In this document: positions 34,148 to 42,683 of the stretch, one piece after another
Layout: every line of letters starts with the position of its first letter
Position numbering within the stretch: position 1 is the stretch's first letter
Assembly (NCBI GenBank): GCA_945902805.1
Contig: CAMDMZ010000034.1
Location: 1-50,050 of the forward strand
Length of the DNA stretch: 50,050 nt
Reading direction: 5' to 3'
From: Propionivibrio dicarboxylicus
GTDB lineage: Bacteria; Pseudomonadota; Gammaproteobacteria; Burkholderiales; Rhodocyclaceae
Translations under genes and position numbers: made by a program
The notes under the pieces: generated by a model
The model's database searches: none
The model's input: only the letters and a program-made list of their open reading frames with translations
What the model was told of the DNA's origin: nothing

Positions 34148-34798
34148 TCATTTCCCCTCCAGGATAGTGATGACTTCGCTAAGCAGCAGTTGCATCTCCA
34201 AACTGGCAACCCGCTCCGGCCACTCCATCACCGTCATACCCCGCGCCAAAACCTCCGGGAAAGCAACCCGGTAGCCGAGTTTCGCTTTCATTTCCGGCAA
34301 CTCCAACTCGGTCTGAGCCGCAGATGAGAGCTCCTTTGCCAGCTTGGTTGAACCTCTGATTCGTGTCCATAGGATTCTGGCATCGATATCCGACCTGACC
34401 TTCAGCGCTTCATTGAAAGTCTCCAGGAGGTCCGAGGTGGCCCATATTTCTGCCGCGCTGGCACCCAACGGAATCAGGCACAGATGCGACAGGATCAGCA
34501 TGGCCCTGGTCATTTCGGCAATTCTGGGCGGCCCATCCAGAACGATGATGTCGTGATCTGCATCGAGCTTCCCGACGCGCTCCACCAACTCCTTGTGATT
34601 CGACGCCGTGGCAATGGTCAGGCAATGCGGTTTATCGGCGAGGCGGATCGAGGCCCACGCGGCACTGGTGCCTTGGGGCATATCACAATCCACCAAAGCA
34701 ACTCGCTTGTTTGCCGATAAACATCCTGCCAGATTGGTGGCGATGGTCGATCGACCTGCTCCACCTTTGACTTGGATGATGCTGATGATGCTGCTCAC
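34148..34798 (-). CDS. ParA-family ATPase with an Arg-substituted P-loop
   Basis: A 216-residue ParA-like ATPase. The deviant Walker A reads QVKGGAGRST: the signature lysine K11 is present but the usual P-loop lysine is Arg (R16). The A' motif is LVDCDMPQGT and the Walker B region is IIVLDGPPRI. The start is GTG 34798, with GAGGTGG 4 bases before it. Length is that of short plasmid-type ParA (about 200-220) with no N-terminal DNA-binding domain. The downstream gene could be its small DNA-binding partner. The region is lower in G+C than its neighbours, which suggests an acquired cassette. Lys-to-Arg at this position usually weakens nucleotide binding, although some ParA relatives may tolerate it. 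Confidence 0.8.
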   Translation of the reverse strand: MSSIISIIQVKGGAGRSTIATNLAGCLSANKRVALVDCDMPQGTSAAWASIRLADKPHCLTIATASNHKELVERVGKLDADHDIIVLDGPPRIAEMTRAMLILSHLCLIPLGASAAEIWATSDLLETFNEALKVRSDIDARILWTRIRGSTKLAKELSSAAQTELELPEMKAKLGYRVAFPEVLARGMTVMEWPERVASLEMQLLLSEVITILEGK

Positions 34799-34989
34799 TT
34801 AACCACCTCGATCCCTTGCATTCGCGCCATGAGTTCACATTACACGATGATAACGAGTCCGAACCATCGAGATCGTTGAAGCCGACGCCACGGTAGCTGA
34901 TCACGAGAACCGTACAAACCACGTTCGTAGAAAGCCACAATCGTGAGGAAATGTAACGATTAAGAGAACTCTAATATACCGATTTATAA

Positions 34990-35000
34990 TTGGTAACCAA
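34990..35000. promoter_or_regulatory. Palindrome overlapping a -10 box, candidate operator
   Basis: TTGGTAACCAA, an 11-base inverted repeat whose outer bases extend to AATTGGT/ACCAAaATT. It overlaps the TATAAT box at 34985-34990, so a protein bound here would block that promoter. The nearby ribbon-helix-helix protein or the ParA-like protein is the obvious candidate ligand. Confidence 0.35.
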
Positions 35001-35046
35001 AATTGGAAGTGAGTCACCAAGTGCGAAAGCGCGGCTCCTGTTTGCA

Positions 35047-35069
35047 AGCCCAGTCTGGCTGGGCTTTTT
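35047..35069 (+). terminator. Rho-independent terminator in the ParA island
   Basis: AGCCCAG and CTGGGCT pair with a TCTGG loop and are followed by TTTTT. It lies upstream of the 35168 gene and downstream of a -10 box, so it either ends a small RNA or acts as an attenuator. Confidence 0.75.
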
Positions 35070-35080
35070 ATTCATTACTC

Positions 35081-35149
35081 AGAACGTTTTGAAAGTGTAG
35101 CGAGCAGGCCGAAGAGCGGCGGCGCGTAGTAACTTTTAAAGCACGTTCT
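35081..35149. repeat. Large imperfect stem-loop upstream of the 151-residue protein gene
   Basis: Outer arms AGAACG and CGTTCT, continuing with TTTGAAAGT against ACTTTTAAAG and TAGCG against CGCGTA, enclose a GC-rich loop. It ends 18 bases before the start codon of the 35168 gene. It does not carry the conserved core sites of integron attC elements. Confidence 0.5.
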
Positions 35150-35167
35150 CACTACAGCGAGACAAAC

Positions 35168-35623
35168 ATGAACATCCTACTTTCACTGGCAATTATGCTG
35201 CTCCCGTTTAGCGCTTTCCTTCTGGTGATCGGCCGACGGGCACTCAGGACTGCAAACGACGAAAAGTTATCGCTGATGAATTCGAGCCGGATTCCGGCAT
35301 CTTCATCGGTTTTTGATGGGGTTCAGCCGACGTTGAATCCAATCCGTCCGACCAATTTCCAACAGGGTAATTCCGAAGCGGTGCAATTTCGATCCGACAT
35401 GCAAACGGGGATTGCAGGGAGTGAAACGATCCATGTCGCCCTGACCTTGGACCAGTTGGAGGTCATTGCCGATGCCCTGGAAATCACCGGCGAATGTATC
35501 GAGGAAGAACTGGTTGATACGACCGAAGGCTCGGAAGTGCACGATCTTTTGATCGAGGATAGAAGAAATATAACCGCCACGATGAACATCGTTTCCGGTG
35601 CGCTGGAGGCATGTCCTTCGTAA
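35168..35623 (+). CDS. Unknown protein with N-terminal membrane anchor
   Basis: A 151-residue protein I do not recognise. It starts with a hydrophobic segment, NILLSLAIMLLPFSAFLLVI, followed by RRAL, so it is probably anchored in the inner membrane by one helix with a cytoplasmic or periplasmic C-terminal part. That part is acidic and hydrophilic, with VALTLDQLEVIADALEITG and a helical C-terminus ending SGALEACPS. There is no strong ribosome site before ATG 35168. It sits at the right end of the ParA island and faces away from parA. Its frame is supported by length and by a plausible topology, not by homology. Confidence 0.5.
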   Translation: MNILLSLAIMLLPFSAFLLVIGRRALRTANDEKLSLMNSSRIPASSSVFDGVQPTLNPIRPTNFQQGNSEAVQFRSDMQTGIAGSETIHVALTLDQLEVIADALEITGECIEEELVDTTEGSEVHDLLIEDRRNITATMNIVSGALEACPS

Positions 35624-35846
35624 ATTGGCCATGGCCCAGGCAGCCGGCGACGAGTAGCCCGACCGGTTGGACCTGAATCCGGGAAGCCGGGAAACCTGCA
35701 TTGAGGACGATATTTGCAGAACGTCCTCCATTCATCCGCCAGTAAAACCATTCGCCCGCCGTACCTGGCTATTCGTCACATGGTGGCGGACATCGTGGTA
35801 CTTGATGACTAGCATGGCACCTCATTGATACCGTGAGGAGCTCGCC

Positions 35847-36422
35847 ATGTACCACCCTGCCAACAATCCGTCCCGCCGCCGCGTGCTGGCTGCCGTTTTG
35901 GTCCTACCGTTACTGGGCTTCGCCATCCCCGCTTGGGCCGCTTCCAACAGCGATCCATTCAACAACGCCTTCGAGTTGTTCCAGAGCGCGCGCCAGGGCA
36001 ATACGGATCGCGTCGAGCCCGCCATTACCGCCTTGCAGAACTTGGCGCGCACAGTCGAACGCCAACCGCTGTATGCCGCCTACCTCGGCAGTGCGCTGAC
36101 GCTCAAGGGCAAGGCGGCCTGGATGCCGTGGAACAAGATGAAATACACCGACCAAGGTCTTGATCAAATCGATCAGGCCTTAGCGGCATTAAAGCCTGAA
36201 CATGACCGCATCGTGGTGCAGGACGTTCCCATTAGCTTGAATGTGAGGCTGGTTGCCGCAGCCACTTTCATCGCGGTGCCCGATGGCATCTTCCACCGCC
36301 GTGCCAACGGCAAGTCACAACTCGCCATCTTGCGTACGCACCCGTTGCTCGCCACGGCACCTGCAGCGTTCCGGGCTGATGTCGTGGCGCTGGAAACACA
36401 ACTCAAAGAGAGCGAAAAATGA
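35847..36422 (+). CDS. Predicted Tat-exported helical protein, first gene of a five-gene envelope operon
   Basis: A 191-residue protein of unknown function. The N-terminus SRRRVLAAVLVLPLLGFAIP looks like a twin-arginine signal, with cleavage probably after AWA (about 33). The mature part is helical and Ala-rich, with a region AAYLGSALTLKGKAAWMPWN and a repeat-like character reminiscent of TPR proteins, although no canonical TPR is clear. GAGGAG lies just before the ATG. It overlaps the following ABC ATPase gene by 4 bases. Its linkage suggests that it is a periplasmic accessory of the transporter encoded downstream. Confidence 0.7.
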   Translation: MYHPANNPSRRRVLAAVLVLPLLGFAIPAWAASNSDPFNNAFELFQSARQGNTDRVEPAITALQNLARTVERQPLYAAYLGSALTLKGKAAWMPWNKMKYTDQGLDQIDQALAALKPEHDRIVVQDVPISLNVRLVAAATFIAVPDGIFHRRANGKSQLAILRTHPLLATAPAAFRADVVALETQLKESEK

Positions 36423-37099
36423 ATCCGACCGGCACCACCGTTCGACTCACCGACCTGCACAAGCGTTACCGCGTCGGGGATGGCTACGCCGATGCCCTGA
36501 AAGGTGTCAGCCTCGATGTTGCAGCCGGCGAGATCGTAGCGCTGACCGGCCCCTCCGGCAGCGGCAAGAGCACTTTGCTCAATCTGTGCGGGCTGATCGA
36601 TGCACCCGATCGCGGGACACGGGAAATCGCCGGCACGGCCGTCGACCAGCTCGATGAAATCGCCCTCACCGCCTTGCGTCGGGAGAAGGTCGGCTTCATC
36701 TTCCAGGGCTTCAACCTGGTACCGGTAATGACGGTGTACGACAACGTCGAGTATCCGCTGCTCCTGCTCGGCACACCGGCTGTCGAACGCAAAACCCAGG
36801 TCATGGCACTCCTTCAGCGTACTGGTCTGGAGGCATTTTCACAGCGACTGCCGGATGCGCTGTCCGGTGGCCAACGCCAACGCGTCGCCATCGCCCGTGC
36901 GCTGGTGAAGTCGCCGGCCCTGGTGATTGCCGACGAGCCCACCGCCAATCTTGATTCGACCACCGCGCAGCAGATCGTCGATCTCTTGCGCGAACTCGCC
37001 CACGAACGCGCCGCCGCTGTGGTGGTCGCCACGCACGATGAGCGCATGAGTTCGCATTGCGACCGCGTGCTGCGCCTTGCCGATGGAGTCATGCTATGA
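36419..37099 (+). CDS. Lol/Mac-type ABC transporter ATP-binding protein
   Basis: A 226-residue ABC ATPase of the LolD/MacB/FtsE subclass. Walker A is GPSGSGKS (44-51), the signature is LSGGQ (148-152), and Walker B is ALVIADE (167-173). The family-typical segments GLIDAPDRGT and FIFQGFNLVPVMT are present. It is separate from the permease, as in LolCDE and FtsEX. The ends overlap its neighbours by 4 bases on both sides. It would drive extraction of lipid or lipoprotein, or mechanotransmission, rather than import. Confidence 0.92.
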   Translation: MNPTGTTVRLTDLHKRYRVGDGYADALKGVSLDVAAGEIVALTGPSGSGKSTLLNLCGLIDAPDRGTREIAGTAVDQLDEIALTALRREKVGFIFQGFNLVPVMTVYDNVEYPLLLLGTPAVERKTQVMALLQRTGLEAFSQRLPDALSGGQRQRVAIARALVKSPALVIADEPTANLDSTTAQQIVDLLRELAHERAAAVVVATHDERMSSHCDRVLRLADGVML

Positions 37100-38307
37100 A
37101 ATGGATACTGTTTGCCTGGAAAAACGTGATGCGCAACCGGCGGCGTTCGCTGACGGCCATGCTGATCACCGCCATGGGCACTGCTGCGGTGCTGATTGGC
37201 GGCGGCTTCGCGCTTTTCACCTATGAATCGCTGGAAGAAATGACGGCGCGCGATACCGGCCACATCGTGTTGGCGCATGCGCAGGGATTCGAGGGTGACG
37301 AGGATATGCCGATGCAGCACGGACTGGCTGGCGCGGACCAGCTCGCCGCCGAGTTTGCCGCCCTGCCAGAGGTGCGCGCCGTCGCGCCGCGCATACAGTT
37401 TTCGGGCCTGATCTCGAATGGCGACAAGTCCTCGGTCTTCGTCGGCAGCGGCGTGGTGCCCGACATCGACTTCCGCCTGCGCGGGCCGCAAATGAATTTC
37501 GTCGCCGGCGAAGCACCCGGCAGCAACGGTCCAGCACCGGAAGTGGTGATCGGCAACGAACTGGCCAAACTAATGAAGGCCAAGGTCGGCACCTCGCTGA
37601 CCCTGCTTGCCACGACGACCGAAGGCAGCCTCAACGCCGTCGATGTCATCGTGCGTGGCGTTGTCAGCGTCGGGGTACCGGAAATCGACAAACGTCTGGT
37701 CATGGCCGATCTGGCCGATGTGCAGAAGCTGATGTTGACCGACAAGGTGAGCACCCTGTCGATTTATCTGCGCGATACGGCGCAGACCGATGTGATCGCT
37801 GCCCGCGTCAAGACGGAACACGCTCAACTCGCCCTGCGCACCTGGAGCGATCTCGCCGTGTTCTACCAGGCGGTGCGCGCGCTCTATAACCGCATCTTCG
37901 GCATCCTCGGCCTGATCATGGTGGTCATCGTCGCCTTCGCCATGAGCAACACCTTGGGTATGGCGGTGGTCGAGCGAACCCGCGAGATTGGCACGCTGCG
38001 CGCCATCGGCACCTTCCCGCATGAGATCGTGCGCAACTTCGTTCTCGAAGGTGTCGTCATCGGTAGCCTCGGTGCCTTGATCGGCATGGCCATGGCCGGC
38101 ATTGCCACCTTCGCCCTGCTCTTTGCTGGCATCGATATGCCACCGCCGCCGGGACGCTCGGCCGGCTATCCGCTGCTGCTGAGTTTTTCGCCGGTCTTGT
38201 ATTTTGGGGCGACCATCGTGGTGACACTTCTCGCCGCGACATCGGCTTGGTTCGTCAGCCGACACGCCGCCGCCAAACCTGTTACGGAGGCACTTGCTCA
38301 TGTTTAA
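37096..38307 (+). CDS. FtsX/MacB-family ABC transporter permease
   Basis: A 403-residue permease with the MacB/LolC/LolE plan. An N-terminal TM helix (SLTAMLITAMGTAAVLIGGG, roughly 16-36) precedes a periplasmic domain of about 220 residues. Three C-terminal TM helices follow, in GILGLIMVVIVAFAMSNT, VIGSLGALIGMAMAGI and VLYFGATIVVTLLAATSAW. Conserved coupling text after the second helix reads ERTREIGTLRAIGT. It overlaps the ATPase by 4 bases and the LolA-like gene by 8. The periplasmic domain is MacB-like in position but not obviously LolC- or LolE-specific. The true start is ATG 37096. Confidence 0.9.
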   Translation: MKWILFAWKNVMRNRRRSLTAMLITAMGTAAVLIGGGFALFTYESLEEMTARDTGHIVLAHAQGFEGDEDMPMQHGLAGADQLAAEFAALPEVRAVAPRIQFSGLISNGDKSSVFVGSGVVPDIDFRLRGPQMNFVAGEAPGSNGPAPEVVIGNELAKLMKAKVGTSLTLLATTTEGSLNAVDVIVRGVVSVGVPEIDKRLVMADLADVQKLMLTDKVSTLSIYLRDTAQTDVIAARVKTEHAQLALRTWSDLAVFYQAVRALYNRIFGILGLIMVVIVAFAMSNTLGMAVVERTREIGTLRAIGTFPHEIVRNFVLEGVVIGSLGALIGMAMAGIATFALLFAGIDMPPPPGRSAGYPLLLSFSPVLYFGATIVVTLLAATSAWFVSRHAAAKPVTEALAHV

Positions 38308-39037
38308 AACACTGTTTCTTGTCGCCATGGCAACGCTGAGCCTGGGTGCCGTCGCCGCCGAGCCCAACATCAAGTCCCTGCTCAAAGACGCCGATGCCTT
38401 TCGCCTGGCCATGGATTCCGGCCGCGTCGAAACCGAAGTCCGCACCTTCAAGGCCGGCGTCCAGGACAAGACGCGGCTCTACACCGTGTATCTGAAACCC
38501 GGTCACCGTTCGCTGGTGCTGTTCCGCAGCCCCGCCGAACGCGGCCAGAAGATGCTGATGCTGAAGGACGATTACTGGCTGATGATGCCGTCCAGCCAAC
38601 GTCCGCTGCGGATCACGCCGATGCAGAAGTTGCTCGGCGAAGCCTCGACGGGCGACATCGCCACCATGACCTGGGGTGACGACTACGACGGCACCCTGCT
38701 AGGCGAAGAAAACGTCGACTACCTGCCCTGTCTAAAGCTGGAACTGACAGCGACGCGTAAAGGCGTGAGCTATCCGCGCATCGTCCTCTTCCTAGCGAAA
38801 AAAGGCCGCCACCCGGTGCAAGCCGAGTTGTATGTTGCCTCCGACAAACTGGCCAAGATCGCCCGCTTTACGATGGGCGATGTCGAGGGCCGGCGTCAGG
38901 TGACGTCGATGACCCTGATCGATCATCTGCAGAAGGAACGCAGCACCGAAGTGCATTACCTGTCGCGAACCGCCAAGACAGTGAGCGACGAGTACTTCAA
39001 CCCAGCCTTTCTGGTTCGCGCCGAGGTGCCGGAATGA
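38300..39037 (+). CDS. Outer-membrane lipoprotein-sorting-type (LolA-like) periplasmic protein
   Basis: A 245-residue periplasmic protein of the LolA/LolB-fold sorting group. A Sec signal peptide (MFKTLFLVAMATLSLGAVAA) is followed by a beta-rich domain. YTVYLKPGHRSLVLFRSPAERG and WLMMPSSQRPLRI are typical of this sorting-protein family. The strong GGAGG 9 bases before ATG 38300 sets the start. It overlaps the permease by 8 bases and the next gene by 4. In LolA-like systems this protein would shuttle a lipidated cargo from the ABC permease to the outer membrane, so it is the natural carrier for this operon. It is not the housekeeping LolA, which is about 200 residues. Confidence 0.82.
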   Translation: MFKTLFLVAMATLSLGAVAAEPNIKSLLKDADAFRLAMDSGRVETEVRTFKAGVQDKTRLYTVYLKPGHRSLVLFRSPAERGQKMLMLKDDYWLMMPSSQRPLRITPMQKLLGEASTGDIATMTWGDDYDGTLLGEENVDYLPCLKLELTATRKGVSYPRIVLFLAKKGRHPVQAELYVASDKLAKIARFTMGDVEGRRQVTSMTLIDHLQKERSTEVHYLSRTAKTVSDEYFNPAFLVRAEVPE

Positions 39038-40284
39038 AAGCGCCGCCCCGCCAGCACCGACTTTTTGCCGTGCTGGCTGCGGTCGTCTTGCCAGCAGCGG
39101 CGCAGGAAGTCGACCTCGGCTGGACCACTCGCGTCATTGCCGAAGCGCATCAGCGCCGCAGCGACAGTATCTTTGGCGCCGGTCTCGATCTGACCAGCTT
39201 CGGCAGCGAACGCGGCCGCATCGAGCAGGAACTGCGCGGCCGCGTCGGCCCGGCCAATGTATTGCTCACCGCCACCGCCGCCGGCCAGCAAGGCCAGAAA
39301 CCGGAAGCGCGCGTTCGCGTACATGAAGCTTTCGTCGACTTCACCCTAGGCGGCGAACGCTTTACGGCTGGCAAGAAGGTTCTTTCCGGCGATGTCGGCT
39401 ATGCCTTCCGCCCGATCGACGTCCTGCAGCGTGAACCGCGCCTGCAACTCCAGGCACCACCCATGGAAGGCATCCCATCCATGTCCTGGGACAATTTCAC
39501 GGCCGATAGCGCGTGGTCCGTGGTGCTGACCAATCCAGGCCACGGCCAGCGTGACGCAGCCAAGGATGACGGTTCAGTCGCGCTGAAACTCTATCGCCGC
39601 GCCGGCACCGTGGATCTGCACGGTATCGCCCGGCATTCTGCGCGCAACGGCGTCGAAATCGGCGCCGCTGTCGCCGCCGTGCCGGACGACGCGCTGGAAC
39701 TGCACGCGTCCTTGCTGCACCAGCAACGCGGCGCGCAACGCGTGCCGCTCGCTGATGGAGCTACGCTCACTCAGTTGCTGAACAACGATCAAGCGCTGGA
39801 ATCGCGCCGCCTCGGCGCGCTGCAAAAGGCGCTGATCGGTGCCACCTGGACCTCGGAAAGCGGCCTGTCCTTAATGAGCGAACTCTGGTGGGATGGCAGC
39901 GCCAACTCGGCAGCCGATTGGCAGCGTCTGGCCCGCAATGCCGCCCTGCGTAATCCCTTGCTAACGGTCCCCGGTGTGCCCACCTTAGCCGTCAATGGCG
40001 CTAACGCCGCCTCGACGCGACTGTTCGCGCAAGCGAATCTGGTGCGCCGTGGCGCCTTGGTCCGGATGGCCTGGAGCGATGCCGCCAGCGGTTGGTCAGC
40101 CGCCGCCGATCTGCTCGCATCGCTTGAAGATGGCGGCCGCACCCTGATGCTCAGCGTCGGCCACAGCGCCGATCAGTTACGCATCGATGGCGGACTTCGA
40201 ATTTATGGCGGCAAATCGGACTCAGCGTTTGGCCTGTTGCCGGAACGGCGGGCGATCTTTGTGGCGCTGAGTTTGGCATATTGA
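39034..40284 (+). CDS. Predicted outer-membrane beta-barrel protein
   Basis: A 416-residue predicted outer-membrane protein. A short signal-like N-terminus (RLFAVLAAVVLPAAAQ) precedes the mature EVDLGWTTR. The rest alternates hydrophobic and polar residues, as in a porin-like barrel, and ends FVALSLAY with a C-terminal aromatic that fits a BAM recognition signal. I recognise no named family. It is the last gene of the operon and overlaps the LolA-like gene by 4 bases, so it is the likely outer-membrane partner. A dispersed-repeat copy covers codons 3-11 (39040-39067), so the annotated N-terminus is partly repeat-derived and the real start may be elsewhere. Confidence 0.7.
   Translation: MKAPPRQHRLFAVLAAVVLPAAAQEVDLGWTTRVIAEAHQRRSDSIFGAGLDLTSFGSERGRIEQELRGRVGPANVLLTATAAGQQGQKPEARVRVHEAFVDFTLGGERFTAGKKVLSGDVGYAFRPIDVLQREPRLQLQAPPMEGIPSMSWDNFTADSAWSVVLTNPGHGQRDAAKDDGSVALKLYRRAGTVDLHGIARHSARNGVEIGAAVAAVPDDALELHASLLHQQRGAQRVPLADGATLTQLLNNDQALESRRLGALQKALIGATWTSESGLSLMSELWWDGSANSAADWQRLARNAALRNPLLTVPGVPTLAVNGANAASTRLFAQANLVRRGALVRMAWSDAASGWSAAADLLASLEDGGRTLMLSVGHSADQLRIDGGLRIYGGKSDSAFGLLPERRAIFVALSLAY
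39040..39067 (+). repeat. Dispersed short repeat, copy 9 (start of the outer-membrane protein gene)
   Basis: Exact core GCCAGCACCGACTTTTT (39050-39066). GCCAGCAC and GTGCTGGC then make a perfect 8-bp hairpin across 39050-39077, so here the core is part of a stem-loop near the start of translation. Confidence 0.7.
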
Positions 40285-40305
40285 AACACGGAACATAAAA
40301 GCGAA

Positions 40306-40327
40306 AAACCCGACCGAAGCCGGGTTT
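40306..40327. terminator. Terminator between the envelope operon and groEL
   Basis: AAACCCG and CGGGTTT pair around an 8-base loop. On the minus strand the stem is followed by TTTTT, so it is a good terminator for groESL. On the plus strand the T-run is broken (TTTCTT), but it may still end the five-gene operon. Confidence 0.75.
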
Positions 40328-40343
40328 CTTGTGCTGCGAGCCC

Positions 40344-40394
40344 AGTAGGAAGGTGGGTAACGGGAGGAAACCTGGGTTTCCTCCTGTTCCTACT
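40344..40394. repeat. Nested palindrome in the groEL 3' untranslated region
   Basis: Outer arms AGTAGGAA and TTCCTACT and inner arms GGAGGAAACC and GGTTTCCTCC meet around only two unpaired bases. It lies 22 bases after the groEL stop (minus strand), before the terminator at 40306-40327, and could protect the groESL mRNA end. Confidence 0.6.
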
Positions 40395-40415
40395 TAGGGG
40401 AAATGTAATCGAAGA

Positions 40416-42074
<1,659 letters not shown>

Positions 42075-42110
42075 TTATATCTCCTGGAATTCTGTAGTGA
42101 TCTGTATCGA

Positions 42111-42401
42111 TTAGAGCTCAACAACGCCCATGATGTCTTCTTCGCGCATAACCAGCAGCTCGTCGCCGTCAACCTTGACGGTCTGGCCGGAATACTTGCC
42201 GAACAGCACGCGATCGCCAACCTTAAGCGCCATCGGACGGATTTTGCCGTCATCTTGAATCTTGCCAGCGCCAACGGCCATCACTTCACCTTGGTCGGGC
42301 TTTTCAGCGGCGGTACCGGGAATGACGATTCCAGAGGCGGTCTTGCGTTCTTCTTCCATGCGCTTGACGATCACGCGGTCATGCAGAGGGCGAATTTTCA
42401 T
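42111..42401 (-). CDS. groES: Co-chaperonin GroES
   Basis: A 96-residue co-chaperonin that forms the heptameric lid of GroEL. Typical sequences are [18 protein letters not shown], the mobile-loop region [16 protein letters not shown] and [34 protein letters not shown] lies shortly before the ATG. It is the first gene of the groESL operon, preceded by a promoter and a perfect CIRCE element. Confidence 0.98.
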   Translation of the reverse strand: MKIRPLHDRVIVKRMEEERKTASGIVIPGTAAEKPDQGEVMAVGAGKIQDDGKIRPMALKVGDRVLFGKYSGQTVKVDGDELLVMREEDIMGVVEL

Positions 42402-42428
42402 GGGATTACTCCTTCCAAAACTGTGAAT

Positions 42429-42456
42429 ACATTACCGGAGAGTCCGGCTGGGTCAA
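42429..42456 (-). promoter_or_regulatory. Probable groESL promoter
   Basis: On the minus strand TTGACC (42456-42451) and TAATGT (42434-42429) are 16 bases apart, a sigma70-like arrangement downstream of the CIRCE element. Transcription would start about 20 bases before groES. A sigma32-type alternative could not be excluded. Confidence 0.5.
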
Positions 42457-42463
42457 TGAGCTG

Positions 42464-42490
42464 TTAGCACTCATCGCTAACGAGTGCTAA
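42464..42490. promoter_or_regulatory. CIRCE element (HrcA operator) of groESL
   Basis: TTAGCACTC, 9 bases, GAGTGCTAA: a perfect match to the CIRCE consensus. It lies 63 bases before the groES start codon and just upstream of the likely promoter, so groESL should be repressed by HrcA. The hrcA gene is not in this window. Confidence 0.97.
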
Positions 42491-42683
42491 TAATAGGGGC
42501 ATTCAACCGGGGTTTCAAGAGCGACAACGTGGAAATTTCTGGTCGGCTGCAATTCAACTTGACAGGAATGCATGCCAACAGCGGCGGCGAAGACCGTCAG
42601 GCTTGCCTGGCAACGGGCATCACTGGCGCAAAGGCTGATGATCGACTACGCTTTGATCTACGGTCATTCATGGGGTAAGGCTA

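Larger units (their letters stand above)
34985..35070 (+). ncRNA. Candidate small RNA or attenuated leader transcript
   Basis: TATAAT (34985-34990) is followed by a GC-richer stretch and by a rho-independent terminator. This would give an RNA of about 70-75 bases beginning near 34997. It contains the small hairpin GCGAAAGCGC and no convincing start codon with a ribosome site. The -35 is weak (TTAAGA, 19 bases upstream). I did not recognise a known RNA family, so it could equally be the leader of the 35168 gene. Confidence 0.35.
34799..35167. other. Gene-free stretch in the ParA island (369 bp)
   Basis: No protein-coding gene is supported here. The left half is AT-rich and must hold the parA-like promoter. 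Around 34985-35000 lie a -10 box and the odd palindrome TTGGTAACCAA. A rho-independent hairpin follows at 35047-35069, then a large stem-loop at 35081-35149. The three together suggest an RNA gene or regulatory leader. Confidence 0.6.

Noticed and set aside
34985-35070. tRNA gene or phage attachment site in the ParA island
   Set aside because: No cloverleaf, no CCA-end context and no tRNA-like arms; the segment has a simple hairpin and T-run instead.
35081-35149. Integron attC site
   Set aside because: The palindrome lacks the conserved core (RYYYAAC/GTTRRRY) and there is no integrase in the window.
36419-39037. Housekeeping LolCDE/LolA set
   Set aside because: The permease is one gene, the LolA-like protein is longer than LolA and an outer-membrane barrel is present, so this is a separate system.
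42491-42683. Short open frame between the CIRCE element and the TPR lipoprotein gene
   Set aside because: It is only about 64 codons, has no ribosome site and no recognisable sequence; the TPR gene start at 42684 is better supported.
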